A stretch of 64,000 bases of DNA, from contig NZ_VOIQ01000004.1 in NCBI RefSeq assembly GCF_010470675.1, positions 145,859-209,858 of the forward strand, written 5' to 3'. A program made the position numbers and the translations under genes. The notes below the pieces were generated by a model. It searched no databases. It was not told the origin of the DNA and was given only the letters and a program-made list of their open reading frames with translations. Every line of letters begins with the position of its first letter. The stretch's first letter is position 1. This DNA is from Desulfovibrio sp. JC010. Its GTDB lineage: Bacteria > Desulfobacterota > Desulfovibrionia > Desulfovibrionales > Desulfovibrionaceae. Of this stretch, positions 25,594 through 34,768 are shown piece after piece.

Positions 25594-25887
25594 TCAGGAA
25601 GAAATACAAAGTTTCAACGCTGATAATTTTTTCTGTAAAATTTTTGTGTCAGCACCGTCTCGGGCGGCCAATTCAAGTTCCTTGGCCCGGTCGGTAACTT
25701 CCGGCAGCCCGAAAGTGCGCGCCGATCCGGCCACGGCATGGGCATTTTTATAAAGCTTTTCGAGACTGGAATCAGAACCTGTACTTTCATATTCAGAAAG
25801 AAATCCTTCCAGCTCCTCAACTCGACCACCCAATGCGTCAGCATATCTTTTATTAAGCTCTGCCAGTTTTTCGTCAAGTGTTGCCAT
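25594..25887 (-). CDS. Stand-alone Hpt (histidine phosphotransfer) domain protein
   Basis: 97 residues from ATG 25887, which has GGAGGTG at ideal spacing; the longer frame lacks one. A helical Hpt domain with the phospho-accepting His50 in KNAHAVAGSARTFGL, the classic HxxxGSAxxxG pattern. It would relay a phosphoryl group between a hybrid kinase and a response regulator; no partner is adjacent. It may be transcribed with topA, but the gap of about 120 bp leaves that open. Confidence 0.85.
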   Translation of the reverse strand: MATLDEKLAELNKRYADALGGRVEELEGFLSEYESTGSDSSLEKLYKNAHAVAGSARTFGLPEVTDRAKELELAARDGADTKILQKKLSALKLCISS

Positions 25888-25917
25888 TGTCACCTCCACC
25901 GCACAATTATACATAAA

Positions 25918-26004
25918 CCGGGGCGAAGCCCTATTAAAAAAGTTTGGGATTCTTAAACCCTTTTCAAAGGGTTTAATGCCCCCGGCAGGGTCGCCGAAGG
26001 CATT
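25918..26004. repeat. Intergenic modular repeat, copy 7
   Basis: GGGGCGAAGCCCTATTAAAA, AGTTTGGGATTC, TTAAACCCTTTTCAAAGGGT hairpin and GGCAGGGTCGCCGAAGGCAT. It lies between the Hpt gene (upstream of its start) and the terminator of the permease. Confidence 0.8.
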
Positions 26005-26035
26005 AAAAAAGCCCGCGTGAAGCGGGCTTTTGTTC
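26005..26035 (-). terminator. Terminator of the amino-acid permease gene
   Basis: Stem GCCCGC (26011-26016) with GCGGGC (26022-26027), extended by A/T pairs, followed on the minus strand by TTTTTTAATG. Three bp after the gene's stop. Confidence 0.9.
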
Positions 26036-26037
26036 TT

Positions 26038-27363
26038 TTATTTTTTAGAGCTGTTCATCAGCATCATCCCTGCTCCCTGTATAATCAGGAAGATAATCAG
26101 AAAGTGGATGAACATATCTTTCTGGATCGCGCCCCAGATGATGTACACAGATCCGCAACCTGCCAGCAGCGGGCAGAGAATACGGCTCAAAGGTCCGAGG
26201 TCGGTGAAAGTCTTCATCACCCAGATGTAGATGGAGATGTAGATCACGTACAGGAACGCGATGGGCAGTTCGGAAACATCCATGAACTGGCCCCACCAGC
26301 CGTGGAAGTTGCCGTACCAGACAACCAGCCAGAAGCAGGACAGGAAATATCCGATAATTGCGGACCAGCTGGTGCTGTTGGTAACCGGGTTAACCTGCTT
26401 GAAAAGGTCGGCACGGGGACCGAGGTTACGGGAGGCAATGGAGAACATGCCGCGCGCAGAACCCATGATCAGGCCGTTCAGGGTACCGAGGCAGGAAATG
26501 ATAACAAACACGGTCAGCAGGGTGCCGCCCACGTTGCCGAAGATCATCTCGATGACGCGAACAGGTGCGGCGTCGCCTTCAGCCAGAACCTGATCGTTGG
26601 TCAGTACGCCGGAAATACCCAGATAGTAGAGCATGTAGATGGTCATAACCGCGATGGTACCGACAACCAGTGCGCGGGGCAGAGTCTTTTTGGCGTCTTT
26701 CAGCTCGGCGTTGATGACGGTGGCGATGATCCAGCCTTCGTAAGCAAAGGCGGTGGAAAGGGTTGCCACGGCCAGTCCGCCGCCGGATCCGGCAATTTCC
26801 TGAGCGACCTGAGTGAAATTCTGCATGGTCTGACCGCTGGTCAAACCTGCAATACCGCCGACAATGGCAACGAGACCAAGCGGAATAAGCTTGATCACAG
26901 TGGAGGAAACCTGCCACTTACCGGCCAGAACCGGAGAATAATAGTTGAGCAGGAAAAATCCGGTCAGATATACGAAAGACAGAGGCCAGAGTATATCCTT
27001 CGCTCCCAGAAGCCCGACGGAGTAGTTGGCGGAAACCCAGGCCAGAACAGCAACCAGAGTCGGGTAGTAAATAAAGGTCATGAACCAGCCGACCATGTAC
27101 CCGGCCTTTTCGCCGTAAGCTTCTTCGAAATAGTCTACCAGACCGTTGACCTTCTCGATGCGGGTCGCGATCTTGGAAAAAACATATGCGGTAACAACCA
27201 TAATGGAGCCACCGATCAGCCATGCGAGCAACGCAGTAGGCAGGTCACCGCCCGCAGCCTTGAGCACGTCATCGGCCTTAAAGAACACCCCGGAACCGAT
27301 TACAATACCCACAACCATGGCGGTCGCAGTCCAGAAACCGTATTTCTTTTGTAAATTATCCAT
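26038..27363 (-). CDS. APC-family amino-acid permease
   Basis: About 441 residues from ATG 27363 (AGGGGTG upstream; an extra TTG start three codons earlier is too close to it). Twelve hydrophobic segments. The first helix carries the APC signature GIVIGSGVFFKADDVLKAAG (unwound TM1), with later LSTAFAYEGWIIATVINAEL in TM6. It most resembles the L-type/serine-threonine exchanger group; substrate not assignable. Transcribed alone, terminator directly after the stop. Confidence 0.9.
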   Translation of the reverse strand: MDNLQKKYGFWTATAMVVGIVIGSGVFFKADDVLKAAGGDLPTALLAWLIGGSIMVVTAYVFSKIATRIEKVNGLVDYFEEAYGEKAGYMVGWFMTFIYYPTLVAVLAWVSANYSVGLLGAKDILWPLSFVYLTGFFLLNYYSPVLAGKWQVSSTVIKLIPLGLVAIVGGIAGLTSGQTMQNFTQVAQEIAGSGGGLAVATLSTAFAYEGWIIATVINAELKDAKKTLPRALVVGTIAVMTIYMLYYLGISGVLTNDQVLAEGDAAPVRVIEMIFGNVGGTLLTVFVIISCLGTLNGLIMGSARGMFSIASRNLGPRADLFKQVNPVTNSTSWSAIIGYFLSCFWLVVWYGNFHGWWGQFMDVSELPIAFLYVIYISIYIWVMKTFTDLGPLSRILCPLLAGCGSVYIIWGAIQKDMFIHFLIIFLIIQGAGMMLMNSSKK

Positions 27364-27761
27364 AATAAACAATCACCCCTTTTACACAATCATCCTTCCA
27401 ACCTTCCCTCTGCCCAGCATCTGAAAAATAAAGCATGGGAAGCAAACCATCCGCAAACAACAATGACCATGAAATAAAAACTGCGCTATCCCTGCTGGAG
27501 ATGTATTAAAACACAGGCAGACAATAATCACGATCAGGCACAAACAGAGTTACTTGCGCGGATAACAGGGTTCTGTCCAGAATTTTTTTCACGTTTTTGC
27601 AAAAAAATAGACATAAAATTACGAAAACCAAAAAGCATTTGTGTGAATATACAAAAATTTCCCACTGATGCAGTACATTACCCAAACTGATAAAATCGGC
27701 ATTGACAAATAATTCGGAAAGTGCAAATTGGACCGAGTTATTAACTTTTAAAGGAGATTTT

Positions 27762-27797
27762 ATGTTTACCAATGTGAGAAGGGTGTTCCTGTTCTAG
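27762..27797 (+). CDS. Possible 11-residue leader peptide
   Basis: ATG at 27762, five bases after AAGGAG, opens a frame of 11 codons (MFTNVRRVFLF) ending in TAG. The Shine-Dalgarno is far better than expected by chance in an otherwise gene-free AT-rich stretch. It lies 305 bp upstream of the RNHCP-rsgA pair. If translated it may be a leader peptide or a small protein. There is no clear attenuator next to it. Confidence 0.35.
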   Translation: MFTNVRRVFLF

Positions 27798-28070
27798 GAG
27801 TGCACTTTAAGGACATTAAAAATTTAGAAATAGTTTCTATTCTAAGCTTAAATTCTAAGCCTCAGGCTTAATTCTACACGTCTTTTCTGTCATTCCACTC
27901 CCGCAGGACAGGTGCGCCCAGTGCCTGAATTGTTATTACCCTGATTATTAATTTGCAGCTGCTTTAGCTGGATATCTGGTTTGTGTTTGTTCACAGCAAG
28001 GGAAGCCCATTACCTTGTGTTCAGACTAAAAATCAGAATAATCCCTTAAAATACAGCTCATTATACAGGT

Positions 28071-28088
28071 AAATGCATTTATGCATTT
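28071..28088. promoter_or_regulatory. Dyad before the RNHCP-rsgA operon
   Basis: AAATGCAT-TT-ATGCATTT, a perfect 8-bp inverted repeat ending 2 bp before the Shine-Dalgarno region. It could be an operator or an RNA hairpin hiding the ribosome-binding site. Confidence 0.4.
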
Positions 28089-28102
28089 GCAGGAGTAGAG
28101 TC

Positions 28103-28498
28103 ATGTCCAGACAACAAAAAACCGTCCACATGGATACCAGACCGTTCATTTGCGAACATTGCGGCCTTACAGTGCCGTCTCCGCTCAGCGGAACCCAGAA
28201 CCGAAACCATTGTAGCCATTGTTTGCACAGCAAGCATATGGACATGAAAATCGGAGACCGGAGATCCGGCTGCCGGGGCATTATGGAACCCATCGGGTTG
28301 TGGATTAAAGAAAACAGGGAGTGTGCAGTTATTCATCGCTGCCGCAAATGCGGCTTCATCCGCACCAACCGCATTGCAGGCGACGACAATGAGGTAGTGC
28401 TCTTTACATTGGCGGCACGCCTCATCACTCAATTACCCTTCCCGGCGAATATCGCTCTGGAAAGAATTGAACGTCAGCAGATGGGCGGTGAAATATAA
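28103..28498 (+). CDS. RNHCP-domain zinc protein
   Basis: 131 residues from ATG 28103, which has AGGAG upstream; the frame opens ten codons earlier. It shows the RNHCP pattern: FICEHCGLTV, then NRNHCSHCLHSKHMD, GDRRSGCRGIMEP and CRKCGFIRTNRIAGDDNE, that is, four Cys/His pairs able to bind two zinc ions. Function unproven. Its stop overlaps the rsgA start by one base (TAATG); I recall that RNHCP genes occur next to rsgA in other bacteria, which suggests a role in ribosome assembly. Confidence 0.85.
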   Translation: MSRQQKTVHMDTRPFICEHCGLTVPSPLSGTQNRNHCSHCLHSKHMDMKIGDRRSGCRGIMEPIGLWIKENRECAVIHRCRKCGFIRTNRIAGDDNEVVLFTLAARLITQLPFPANIALERIERQQMGGEI

Positions 28499-29568
28499 TG
28501 GATATCAATAAATTAGGCTGGAGTACCTTTTTTGAAGACCAGTTTCAGCCCTATAAAGAACAGGGTCTGAGTGCCGGGCGTGTTTTAAAAGAACTGCGCG
28601 GCCAATACACTTTATACAGCGCAGAAGGCAGCATAACTGGCGATGTCTCCGGACATTTCCATTTTACAGCCATGGACCGTTCGGACTACCCCACCGTGGG
28701 TGACTGGGTGGCTTTCCGGCAATGCGCTGATTATGCCCAGATTGAACACGTACTGGAACGTTCAAGCGCATTCTCGCGCAACAGTTCCGGGAACGAAGAC
28801 AGTCAGCAGGTGGTAGCCGCCAATATAGACTACCTGTGCATAGTCTGCGGACTGGACGGAGGCCGGAATTTCAACCTCCGCTCCATTGAACGCTACATCG
28901 CCATGGCTGTTGAGGGCGGTGCCCGTCCGGTCATCGTGCTGAATAAGGCAGACCTCTGTGATGACCGCGAAATCGCCATGCTGCAGGCCCAAAGTGTAGC
29001 AGGCAACATTCCCGTTCACATGGTCAGTGCTGTAACCGAAGAAGGGGTGGAAGAGTTTTCAATGAGCTTTGAAAAAGGTTCCACCGTTGCTTTTTGCGGC
29101 CAGTCCGGTGTGGGGAAATCATCGCTGATCAACTCCCTGCTGGGCATGGACACCCTGAGAACAGCAGGGTTGCGCGAAAGCGACCTGCGCGGCAGGCACA
29201 CCACCACGCATAAGGAATTGTTCTTCCTAAAAAGTGGTGCCATGGTTATCGACACCCCCGGCATGCGCGAACTCCAGCTCTGGGGCAGCCGCAAAAGTCT
29301 GGATGATACCTATGGTGAAATCCGCGAAGCAGCCAAACACTGCCGTTTTCGGGATTGCACCCATCAGAATGAACCCGGATGCGCCGTGCGAGAACTGCTT
29401 ATTGACGGTTCATTGGAAACAGAACGGTATGAGAACTATTCTGATATGCGCGCCGAGCTTTCCTTCATTGAAAGCAAGGTAGACGATAAAAAACGTCAGG
29501 CCAGAAAAGCAAAAGATAAGCAGCTATCCAAGTTGATCCGCAGGACTGTTAAAAACAAAAGAAAATAA
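28498..29568 (+). CDS. rsgA: Ribosome small-subunit biogenesis GTPase RsgA
   Basis: 356 residues. Circularly permuted GTPase: G4 (VLNKADL) comes before G1 (GQSGVGKSSLINSL) and G3 (DTPGMREL). An OB-fold precedes it and a zinc-binding C-terminal segment follows (CRFRDCTHQNEPGC). A RGRHTTTH switch I is present. It binds the 30S subunit late in assembly and checks the decoding centre. Coupled to the upstream RNHCP gene. The basic C-terminal tail (KDKQLSKLIRRTVKNKRK) is typical. Confidence 0.95.
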   Translation: MDINKLGWSTFFEDQFQPYKEQGLSAGRVLKELRGQYTLYSAEGSITGDVSGHFHFTAMDRSDYPTVGDWVAFRQCADYAQIEHVLERSSAFSRNSSGNEDSQQVVAANIDYLCIVCGLDGGRNFNLRSIERYIAMAVEGGARPVIVLNKADLCDDREIAMLQAQSVAGNIPVHMVSAVTEEGVEEFSMSFEKGSTVAFCGQSGVGKSSLINSLLGMDTLRTAGLRESDLRGRHTTTHKELFFLKSGAMVIDTPGMRELQLWGSRKSLDDTYGEIREAAKHCRFRDCTHQNEPGCAVRELLIDGSLETERYENYSDMRAELSFIESKVDDKKRQARKAKDKQLSKLIRRTVKNKRK

Positions 29569-29579
29569 ACCAACTTAAA

Positions 29580-29674
29580 CTAATAGGGATTCCAAAGGGG
29601 CTTAGCTCCTTTGGTCCCGCTGAAGGTGCCCGCCGGGAGGCTCCCCGAAGGGCTGCCGGAGGCAAATATCAAAA
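29580..29674. repeat. Intergenic modular repeat, copy 8 (divergent)
   Basis: GGGATTCC, AAAGGGGCTTAGCTCCTTT hairpin, CCCGCCGGGAGGCTCCCCG and GCTGCCGGAGGCA end. It lies between the convergent ends of rsgA and the RND permease. Confidence 0.6.
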
Positions 29675-32600
29675 TCAGCCCCGCAGGGCTTTTCTCTTTT
29701 CCCGCCACTCCATAAATCCCATGAACAAATCCCATTCTACCGGGATAATGAACAAAGTCAGAAAAGTAGCGGTACAAAGCCCGGTCACAAATGTAGAAGC
29801 CATGGCTCCCCAGACCAGAGAGTAGGAAGGAAACCCTACAGCCATGGGCAAGAGTCCCAGCGTAGTGGTCAGGGTGGTTAAGAGGATGGGACGCAGACGG
29901 ATGCGGACCCCCTCACGCATGGCGGTTTTGCGGTCCATGCCTGATTTATAAAGTTTGTTCATAAAATCCAGCAACACAAGGGAATCATTGACCACAACCC
30001 CGGTGACACCCACAGTGGCGATAAAGCTGTTTACCGTGAAGATGGTCTGAGAAAAAAAGGTCCCCAGAATTACCCCGGTTATGGAAAAAACCACAGCCGA
30101 GAGAATAATCACCGGCTGCCCATAGGACTGAAACTGAGTGGCCAGAATCAGGTAAATAATCAGGATGGCGGTCATGAAGGCATAGACCAGCGAGGTATAC
30201 GACTTGCGGGTGGATTCATATTCCCCGGAAAAGTTCACCGTAGCACCGGGATATTCATTACGCACAGACTCATAAAACTCACTGACCATACTCACTGCCG
30301 CAGGTGATGAAAGCCTTGAACCGGGCTTGATATTGGCGGTGATGGTCACCGCCCGCTGGCTCATGAAACGGTTGAACTGACCCGGTTCCATATAGATGGA
30401 GACATCGCAGATATCTCCGATACGCACCGGGCTTTGATTATGCTCCAACACGGGTACGGAAAGAGCGTCCTCCGGATTATTAAGGTATTGCGGGTCGATC
30501 TTCAGACGCAAATCCACATCCTCGTCGGAGAGCCTGAATTCACCCACAAAGCGACCATCCAGAACCGAACCTGACAAATTCGCAACCTGTTTCGGGGTCA
30601 ATCCGTATTCCGCGACCCGTTCATTAATGGGGTTGAACCTGAAAATGCGGTTAGGCGTACCGTCATCTGTAGCAAGGTTGATCAGATGAGGGCCGAGTTC
30701 ATCATTATTCTTGATGAATTTCATGATCGCCGCAGTAAGTCCCTTAACAGAACCGTGATCGGCACCCAGTACCCTGATATTTATATCTTTACCTGCGGGA
30801 GGCCCGTCTTTTTCCGGCCGGATCCGGAAAGTCCAGCCCGGTTCTGCGTATTTTTCCAGCTCCTTACGCATGAACTCAAGATGCGCACCCGGATCATTTT
30901 CCGGGGCATCTGCAAAGACCTGCTTATCCTTGGCCGGAAGCTCCACCACAATATTACCGAGGTTGGAGCCATGGACCATCTCGTAATCCTCATTCTGGTA
31001 AAATCCGGCAAAAGCGGTGGCGGACTTGGCCATGCCCGGTCCCATCTTTTCCACAAAAACAGAGATACGTTTCAATTTGTCTGAAGTAAGCTCAATGGGC
31101 GTAGCCACCGGGCCTTCTAATTCTATGTAATATAGGGAATAGTCATCCGGGAAAAATTTAATTTTGATCAGCGGCAGCTTCCCGGAAATGGACACCCCAA
31201 GGATAAACAAAGCCGAAATAAAAGCCCCGAACACAACTGCCAGTGAAATAACCCTGAACCGGGTTACTACGGAAAGCAACTTATCGGTCCAACGGCGCAA
31301 AGGACGCATGAAAGCGGGTTCGCGGGTATACTTTTCCCGGTTCTTCATCAGCCCTTTGGCTCCGGGCCAATCCAGAAAATGCGAAGGCAGGATAATAAGA
31401 CACTCAATCAGCGAGGCAATAAGCGCAAAGGTTACCGCCTTGGGCACCTGCGCGAAAAATTCTCCGGTGGACCCGGTCATGATCAGCATGGGCAAAAATG
31501 CAGCCACAGTGGTCGCTGTGGCCGAAACTACGGGCAGAAAAACCTCGGAAGCACCGTCTATCACTGCTTCCTTCAGTTCTTTACCTTCCTGTACATGGCG
31601 GAAAATATTTTCCACCACCACAATGGCGTCATCCACGATGATCCCGCTGACCAGCACAAAAGAAAAAAGTGTGATCTGGTTCAATGAATTCCCGGTCAGC
31701 TTCATGATGACCATGGTCACCAGAAAAGCAAAAGGCACCCCGATGGTGGTCAGCATGGCGTTCCTGAAACCCATGACCAGATAGATAACCACAAAGACAA
31801 GCACAATCCCCACCAACAGGTTCATGCCCAGTGTATTAATGGCATCCTCGATGTGCAGCCGCTGGTCGTTGGTCAGGACCAGTTCAACACCTTCCTTTTC
31901 CAGTGCGGACCTGAAATTATCAGCTATTTTCTCCACATCCTCGGCAATGGTCACCGCATTACCATCCAATGATTTCACAACCTTGAGGGTAACAGCATTA
32001 CGGCCGTTAATGGAAGTGATCACCTGCGGATCACGGTAGGAAACCCGTGCGTCGCTGAGTACATCGCCCACGGTAACGAAGGACCCGTCGCCATCCATGC
32101 GCACGATGGTTTCCGCGATTTCCTCCCGGGTGCGGAACCTTTCATCCACAACGATCACATACTCGCCGCCCGCAGCTGAAAAATCCCCCGCAGGGATGGA
32201 AATATTAGCATCTGCCAGGGCACGGGCCACATCATCAAAAGTCAGTTTGAAACGCACGAGCTTGTGCGGATCAAGATTTACATGGAATTCACGGGTATAC
32301 TCCCCCTCAACCTCCACTTCATTCACACCCGGAACATTACGCAGCTGCACTTTCATCTCATCAGCCATCATGGACAGAGCCCGGTTGGCGCGGTCGCCCA
32401 CGAGGCAGACCCTGATTACCGGGAGCCATTCACTGACATTGATTTCCATGAAGGTGGGCGGGTCCATTTCCCGCGGCAGGTCATTCTGAATGGACAGGAC
32501 CCGAAAGCGCAGTTCGTCATACCCGTGGGCATAATCGGTATCATCGAGGAATTTAACCATGATGCTGGACCGTTCCCGAAAGGACCTTGAACGGATATAT

Positions 32601-32836
32601 TCTACGTTTTCAAGGTCATCCAGCGCGTCCTCAATTTTCTTGGTCACCAGTGCTTCCACGTCGGCAGGCGATGCGCCGGGCAAAAAGCCGGAGATAACAA
32701 CCTTGCCCATGTGAACGTTGGGATAACGCTCAACAGGAAGATCAGCCATGCTGAAGACTCCAACAATCATCAACAAGATGAAAATAATGTTGATGAAAAC
32801 CGTCTGCTTAAGAGTAAAACGCATTAAATTTTTCAT
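29675..32836 (-). CDS. RND-family multidrug efflux permease
   Basis: 1053 residues, the length of AcrB-type pumps. Twelve membrane helices with two large periplasmic loops. The proton-relay helix 4 reads SGIIVDDAIVVVENIFR with the double Asp; helix 10 is VVNDSLVLLDFM. The C-terminal MREGVRIRLRPILLTTLTTT is the RND signature. It exports drugs or metals with the adaptor encoded upstream. No outer-membrane factor gene is adjacent. A pair of modular repeats separates it from the adaptor gene. Confidence 0.93.
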   Translation of the reverse strand: MKNLMRFTLKQTVFINIIFILLMIVGVFSMADLPVERYPNVHMGKVVISGFLPGASPADVEALVTKKIEDALDDLENVEYIRSRSFRERSSIMVKFLDDTDYAHGYDELRFRVLSIQNDLPREMDPPTFMEINVSEWLPVIRVCLVGDRANRALSMMADEMKVQLRNVPGVNEVEVEGEYTREFHVNLDPHKLVRFKLTFDDVARALADANISIPAGDFSAAGGEYVIVVDERFRTREEIAETIVRMDGDGSFVTVGDVLSDARVSYRDPQVITSINGRNAVTLKVVKSLDGNAVTIAEDVEKIADNFRSALEKEGVELVLTNDQRLHIEDAINTLGMNLLVGIVLVFVVIYLVMGFRNAMLTTIGVPFAFLVTMVIMKLTGNSLNQITLFSFVLVSGIIVDDAIVVVENIFRHVQEGKELKEAVIDGASEVFLPVVSATATTVAAFLPMLIMTGSTGEFFAQVPKAVTFALIASLIECLIILPSHFLDWPGAKGLMKNREKYTREPAFMRPLRRWTDKLLSVVTRFRVISLAVVFGAFISALFILGVSISGKLPLIKIKFFPDDYSLYYIELEGPVATPIELTSDKLKRISVFVEKMGPGMAKSATAFAGFYQNEDYEMVHGSNLGNIVVELPAKDKQVFADAPENDPGAHLEFMRKELEKYAEPGWTFRIRPEKDGPPAGKDINIRVLGADHGSVKGLTAAIMKFIKNNDELGPHLINLATDDGTPNRIFRFNPINERVAEYGLTPKQVANLSGSVLDGRFVGEFRLSDEDVDLRLKIDPQYLNNPEDALSVPVLEHNQSPVRIGDICDVSIYMEPGQFNRFMSQRAVTITANIKPGSRLSSPAAVSMVSEFYESVRNEYPGATVNFSGEYESTRKSYTSLVYAFMTAILIIYLILATQFQSYGQPVIILSAVVFSITGVILGTFFSQTIFTVNSFIATVGVTGVVVNDSLVLLDFMNKLYKSGMDRKTAMREGVRIRLRPILLTTLTTTLGLLPMAVGFPSYSLVWGAMASTFVTGLCTATFLTLFIIPVEWDLFMGFMEWREKRKALRG

Positions 32837-32837
32837 A

Positions 32838-32962
32838 TTGGTGATGCCTCCGGCGGCTGGGGAAGGGGAGAGAAAACTTTGCTAACGCCCAAAGCTTTTC
32901 TCTCCCCTTCCCCAGACCCCATCCCCTCTCTTTCAAAGAAGTTTTTGTTAAGCTTCGCTTGT
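32838..32962. repeat. Intergenic modular repeat, copy 9 (GGGGAAGGGG core)
   Basis: GATGCCTCCGGCGGCTGGGG end, hairpin GGGAAGGGGAGAGAAAA with TTTTCTCTCCCCTTCCC around a loop of about 20 nt, GACCCCATCCCCTC and AAGCTTCGC end. Confidence 0.8.
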
Positions 32963-32987
32963 AGCGAGCTAAATAAGTTCTTCGAAT

Positions 32988-33082
32988 AAAGAAATGGCGA
33001 AGCCTTAATAAAAGTTTTTGGGATTCTTAAACCCTTTTTGCAAAAAGGGTTTAAGGCCCCCGGCAGGGCCGCCGGAGGCTAT
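32988..33082. repeat. Intergenic modular repeat, copy 10 (AAACCC core)
   Basis: GGCGAAGCCTTAATAAAAGT, TTTTGGGATTC, AAACCCTTTTTGCAAAAAGG hairpin and GGCAGGGCCGCCGGAGGCTA. In opposite orientation to copy 9, so the two form a face-to-face pair between the adaptor and pump genes. Confidence 0.82.
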
Positions 33083-34098
33083 GGTTTAATCAAAAATTCT
33101 TCGCCTGCTTTGACTGCCCGTGATGAAACGCGAACTCGTCCATCATCTGTATCACCCAAAACTAAAACCTTTACCCTCACGCCATCGGGGCGGACGATGA
33201 AAGTATCATCATAGGCTTTGAGCAGTGCTGATTTGGGGACCACAACCGCTCCGCCGGGATCAGGCATTTTAATATCCAATTCGGTTCGCAAGCCGCCCCG
33301 AAATTCAAATTTGCCCTTGCTGATCTCAAAATCCACTGCAACCTTGCGCGTCTCGGGATCAAAGTCAGGGGAAATACGCTCAAGACCGGCAGGAACTTCA
33401 ATGTTCAGGTCAGGAAGTTTTAGAGTGATGCTGCCATTTGCTTTGCGGACTTTTTTGAGTTCTGGAATGGTTAATGCGTAAGGGACCAGCAGGGTTTTGA
33501 AATTGCCCAGTTCAGCTACTTTTTCGCCCTTGTTAACCCATTCTCCCGGTTCTATATAACGCTTGATTACCCGCCAGCCTTCCGGTCCGCGCAGGGTGTA
33601 TCGACGCAGATGTTCGCGGTCCACGTTTAGCTTGAGCTGGGTGGAACGCAAGGATGCTTCAGCGGATTCAAAATTTCGGATATGCAGGTCCAACTCGGAC
33701 TGAGCTGCGGTGTTCTTCTTGACCAGCTTTATATAACGCTTGGCTTCCTTGTCATAGTAGGTAAGGTCTGAGCGCAGCCGCTTGAGATCCGCCTGCAACT
33801 GGGCGATTTCGAGCTTGATGAAGGTAGGATCAAGCTCGGCAAACTTCCCGCTGCTGCCGATAGTATCCCCCACATCGGAATAAACCCTGGTGCATACTGC
33901 GGATTCTTCACTGACCAGAGTCATGGCCACCCGCGGCCGGGTGAACCCGGTCAAAGAAATTACCCTTGAAGCCTGCTCAGCTTTAAAGGTCTTGCCACTT
34001 GCAGCAATTCCATCCGGAAGCAGCTGACACATCAAAACGGCTTGGATTAAAAGCAGAAATACAACTGCCCTGCCGATCAGCATTGTTTTAGCTTTCAT
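33079..34098 (-). CDS. RND efflux periplasmic adaptor subunit (membrane fusion protein)
   Basis: About 339 residues from ATG 34098 (double ATG at 34101/34098, GGGAAGG just upstream). The longer open frame upstream overlaps the regulator gene and is not coding. A signal anchor leads into the adaptor fold: lipoyl-like half (GDTIGSSGKFAEL), a coiled-coil hairpin (IAQLQADLKRLRSDLTYY to SEAEASLRSTQLKL) and the second half IEPGEWVNKGEKVAEL with beta-barrel. It bridges the pump and an outer-membrane channel. It starts within the last codons of the TetR gene. Confidence 0.9.
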   Translation of the reverse strand: MKAKTMLIGRAVVFLLLIQAVLMCQLLPDGIAASGKTFKAEQASRVISLTGFTRPRVAMTLVSEESAVCTRVYSDVGDTIGSSGKFAELDPTFIKLEIAQLQADLKRLRSDLTYYDKEAKRYIKLVKKNTAAQSELDLHIRNFESAEASLRSTQLKLNVDREHLRRYTLRGPEGWRVIKRYIEPGEWVNKGEKVAELGNFKTLLVPYALTIPELKKVRKANGSITLKLPDLNIEVPAGLERISPDFDPETRKVAVDFEISKGKFEFRGGLRTELDIKMPDPGGAVVVPKSALLKAYDDTFIVRPDGVRVKVLVLGDTDDGRVRVSSRAVKAGEEFLIKP

Positions 34099-34726
34099 CA
34101 TCCTTCCCCTGTCTGACCCGCTCTTTCTGCGGAATAGTGATAAAATCAAGAACCTGATCAAATACGGTATCCATATCAATTTCCGGCAAGCTGTTCTGCA
34201 ATTTTCCAGTGGAAACAAGGCAGGCCAAACCATGTACGGAAGACCACAGTGAAGCCACGGCAATATCCACCTGAACATCGCCCAGCACACCGGTCTCAAT
34301 GCACTGGCGCACCGTCTCCTTGAAATTCATAAAATTACGGTGCGGTTTTCCGATCCACTTTTCAGGATCACAAAAAGAAGGAGCCCTTCTATTAAAAAGC
34401 AGCTCATAATATTCCGGTTCAGCGCAGGCAAAATCCAGATAAATTCTCCCCCCCTCACGCAACCGGAGAAAAGGATCTTCAATATCCGTAAGATGTGATT
34501 GCATGCCCCCAAATTTCTCCATGCCCTCCTGCTTAAGGGTGAGCAGGAGCTCTTCCTTGTTCTTGAAATACCTGTACAACGCAGCCGGGCTGTAATTGAT
34601 TTTGGCTGCGATTTTGCGCATGGAGACATTATCAAAACCATCCTTGACGAACAGCTCTCTGGCCGCGTCAAGAATCCTTGTCTTCATCCGTTTATGTTCT
34701 TCTTCTCTTCTGTTTATAACTGACAT
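34088..34726 (-). CDS. TetR/AcrR-family transcriptional regulator of the efflux operon
   Basis: 212 residues. N-terminal HTH: RILDAARELFVKDGFDNVSM, RKIAAKINYSPAALYRYF, KNKEELL; the rest is a helical ligand-binding domain. It is the first gene of the operon with the adaptor and pump and has a 27-bp dyad 15 bp upstream of its start, so it probably represses its own operon until a pump substrate binds (inference from family and layout). Confidence 0.92.
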   Translation of the reverse strand: MSVINRREEEHKRMKTRILDAARELFVKDGFDNVSMRKIAAKINYSPAALYRYFKNKEELLLTLKQEGMEKFGGMQSHLTDIEDPFLRLREGGRIYLDFACAEPEYYELLFNRRAPSFCDPEKWIGKPHRNFMNFKETVRQCIETGVLGDVQVDIAVASLWSSVHGLACLVSTGKLQNSLPEIDMDTVFDQVLDFITIPQKERVRQGKDDES

Positions 34727-34741
34727 AAACCGGATCTAGCA

Positions 34742-34768
34742 AACACCGTTTACTTTGTAAACAGTGTT
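34742..34768. promoter_or_regulatory. TetR operator upstream of the efflux operon
   Basis: AACACCGTTTAC (34742-34753), 3-bp centre TTT, GTAAACAGTGTT (34757-34768): a 12-bp inverted repeat with one mismatch. On the minus strand a promoter-like TTGTGA-17-TTTACA overlaps it, so binding would block RNA polymerase. Confidence 0.75.

Larger units (their letters stand above)
27364..28102. other. 739-bp gap between divergent permease and RNHCP genes
   Basis: AT-rich. Contains a short ORF with a strong Shine-Dalgarno (27762-27797, listed separately), a TTGACA at 27702-27707 without a good -10, small hairpins (TAAGCC-TCA-GGCTTA near 27857) and a dyad just before the RNHCP start (28071-28088). An 88-codon minus frame (27506-27772) has no ribosome-binding site and is probably not a gene. 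Confidence 0.55.

Noticed and set aside
27506..27772. 88-codon minus frame in the gap before the RNHCP gene
   Set aside because: No ribosome-binding site, unusual composition (many Phe, Val and Cys), and it overlaps the short ORF on the other strand.
33079..34299. Long version of the adaptor protein starting at 34299
   Set aside because: The extra 67 residues are antisense-like to nothing useful, overlap the TetR gene in another frame and lack a signal; the ATG at 34098 has a ribosome-binding site and a signal anchor.
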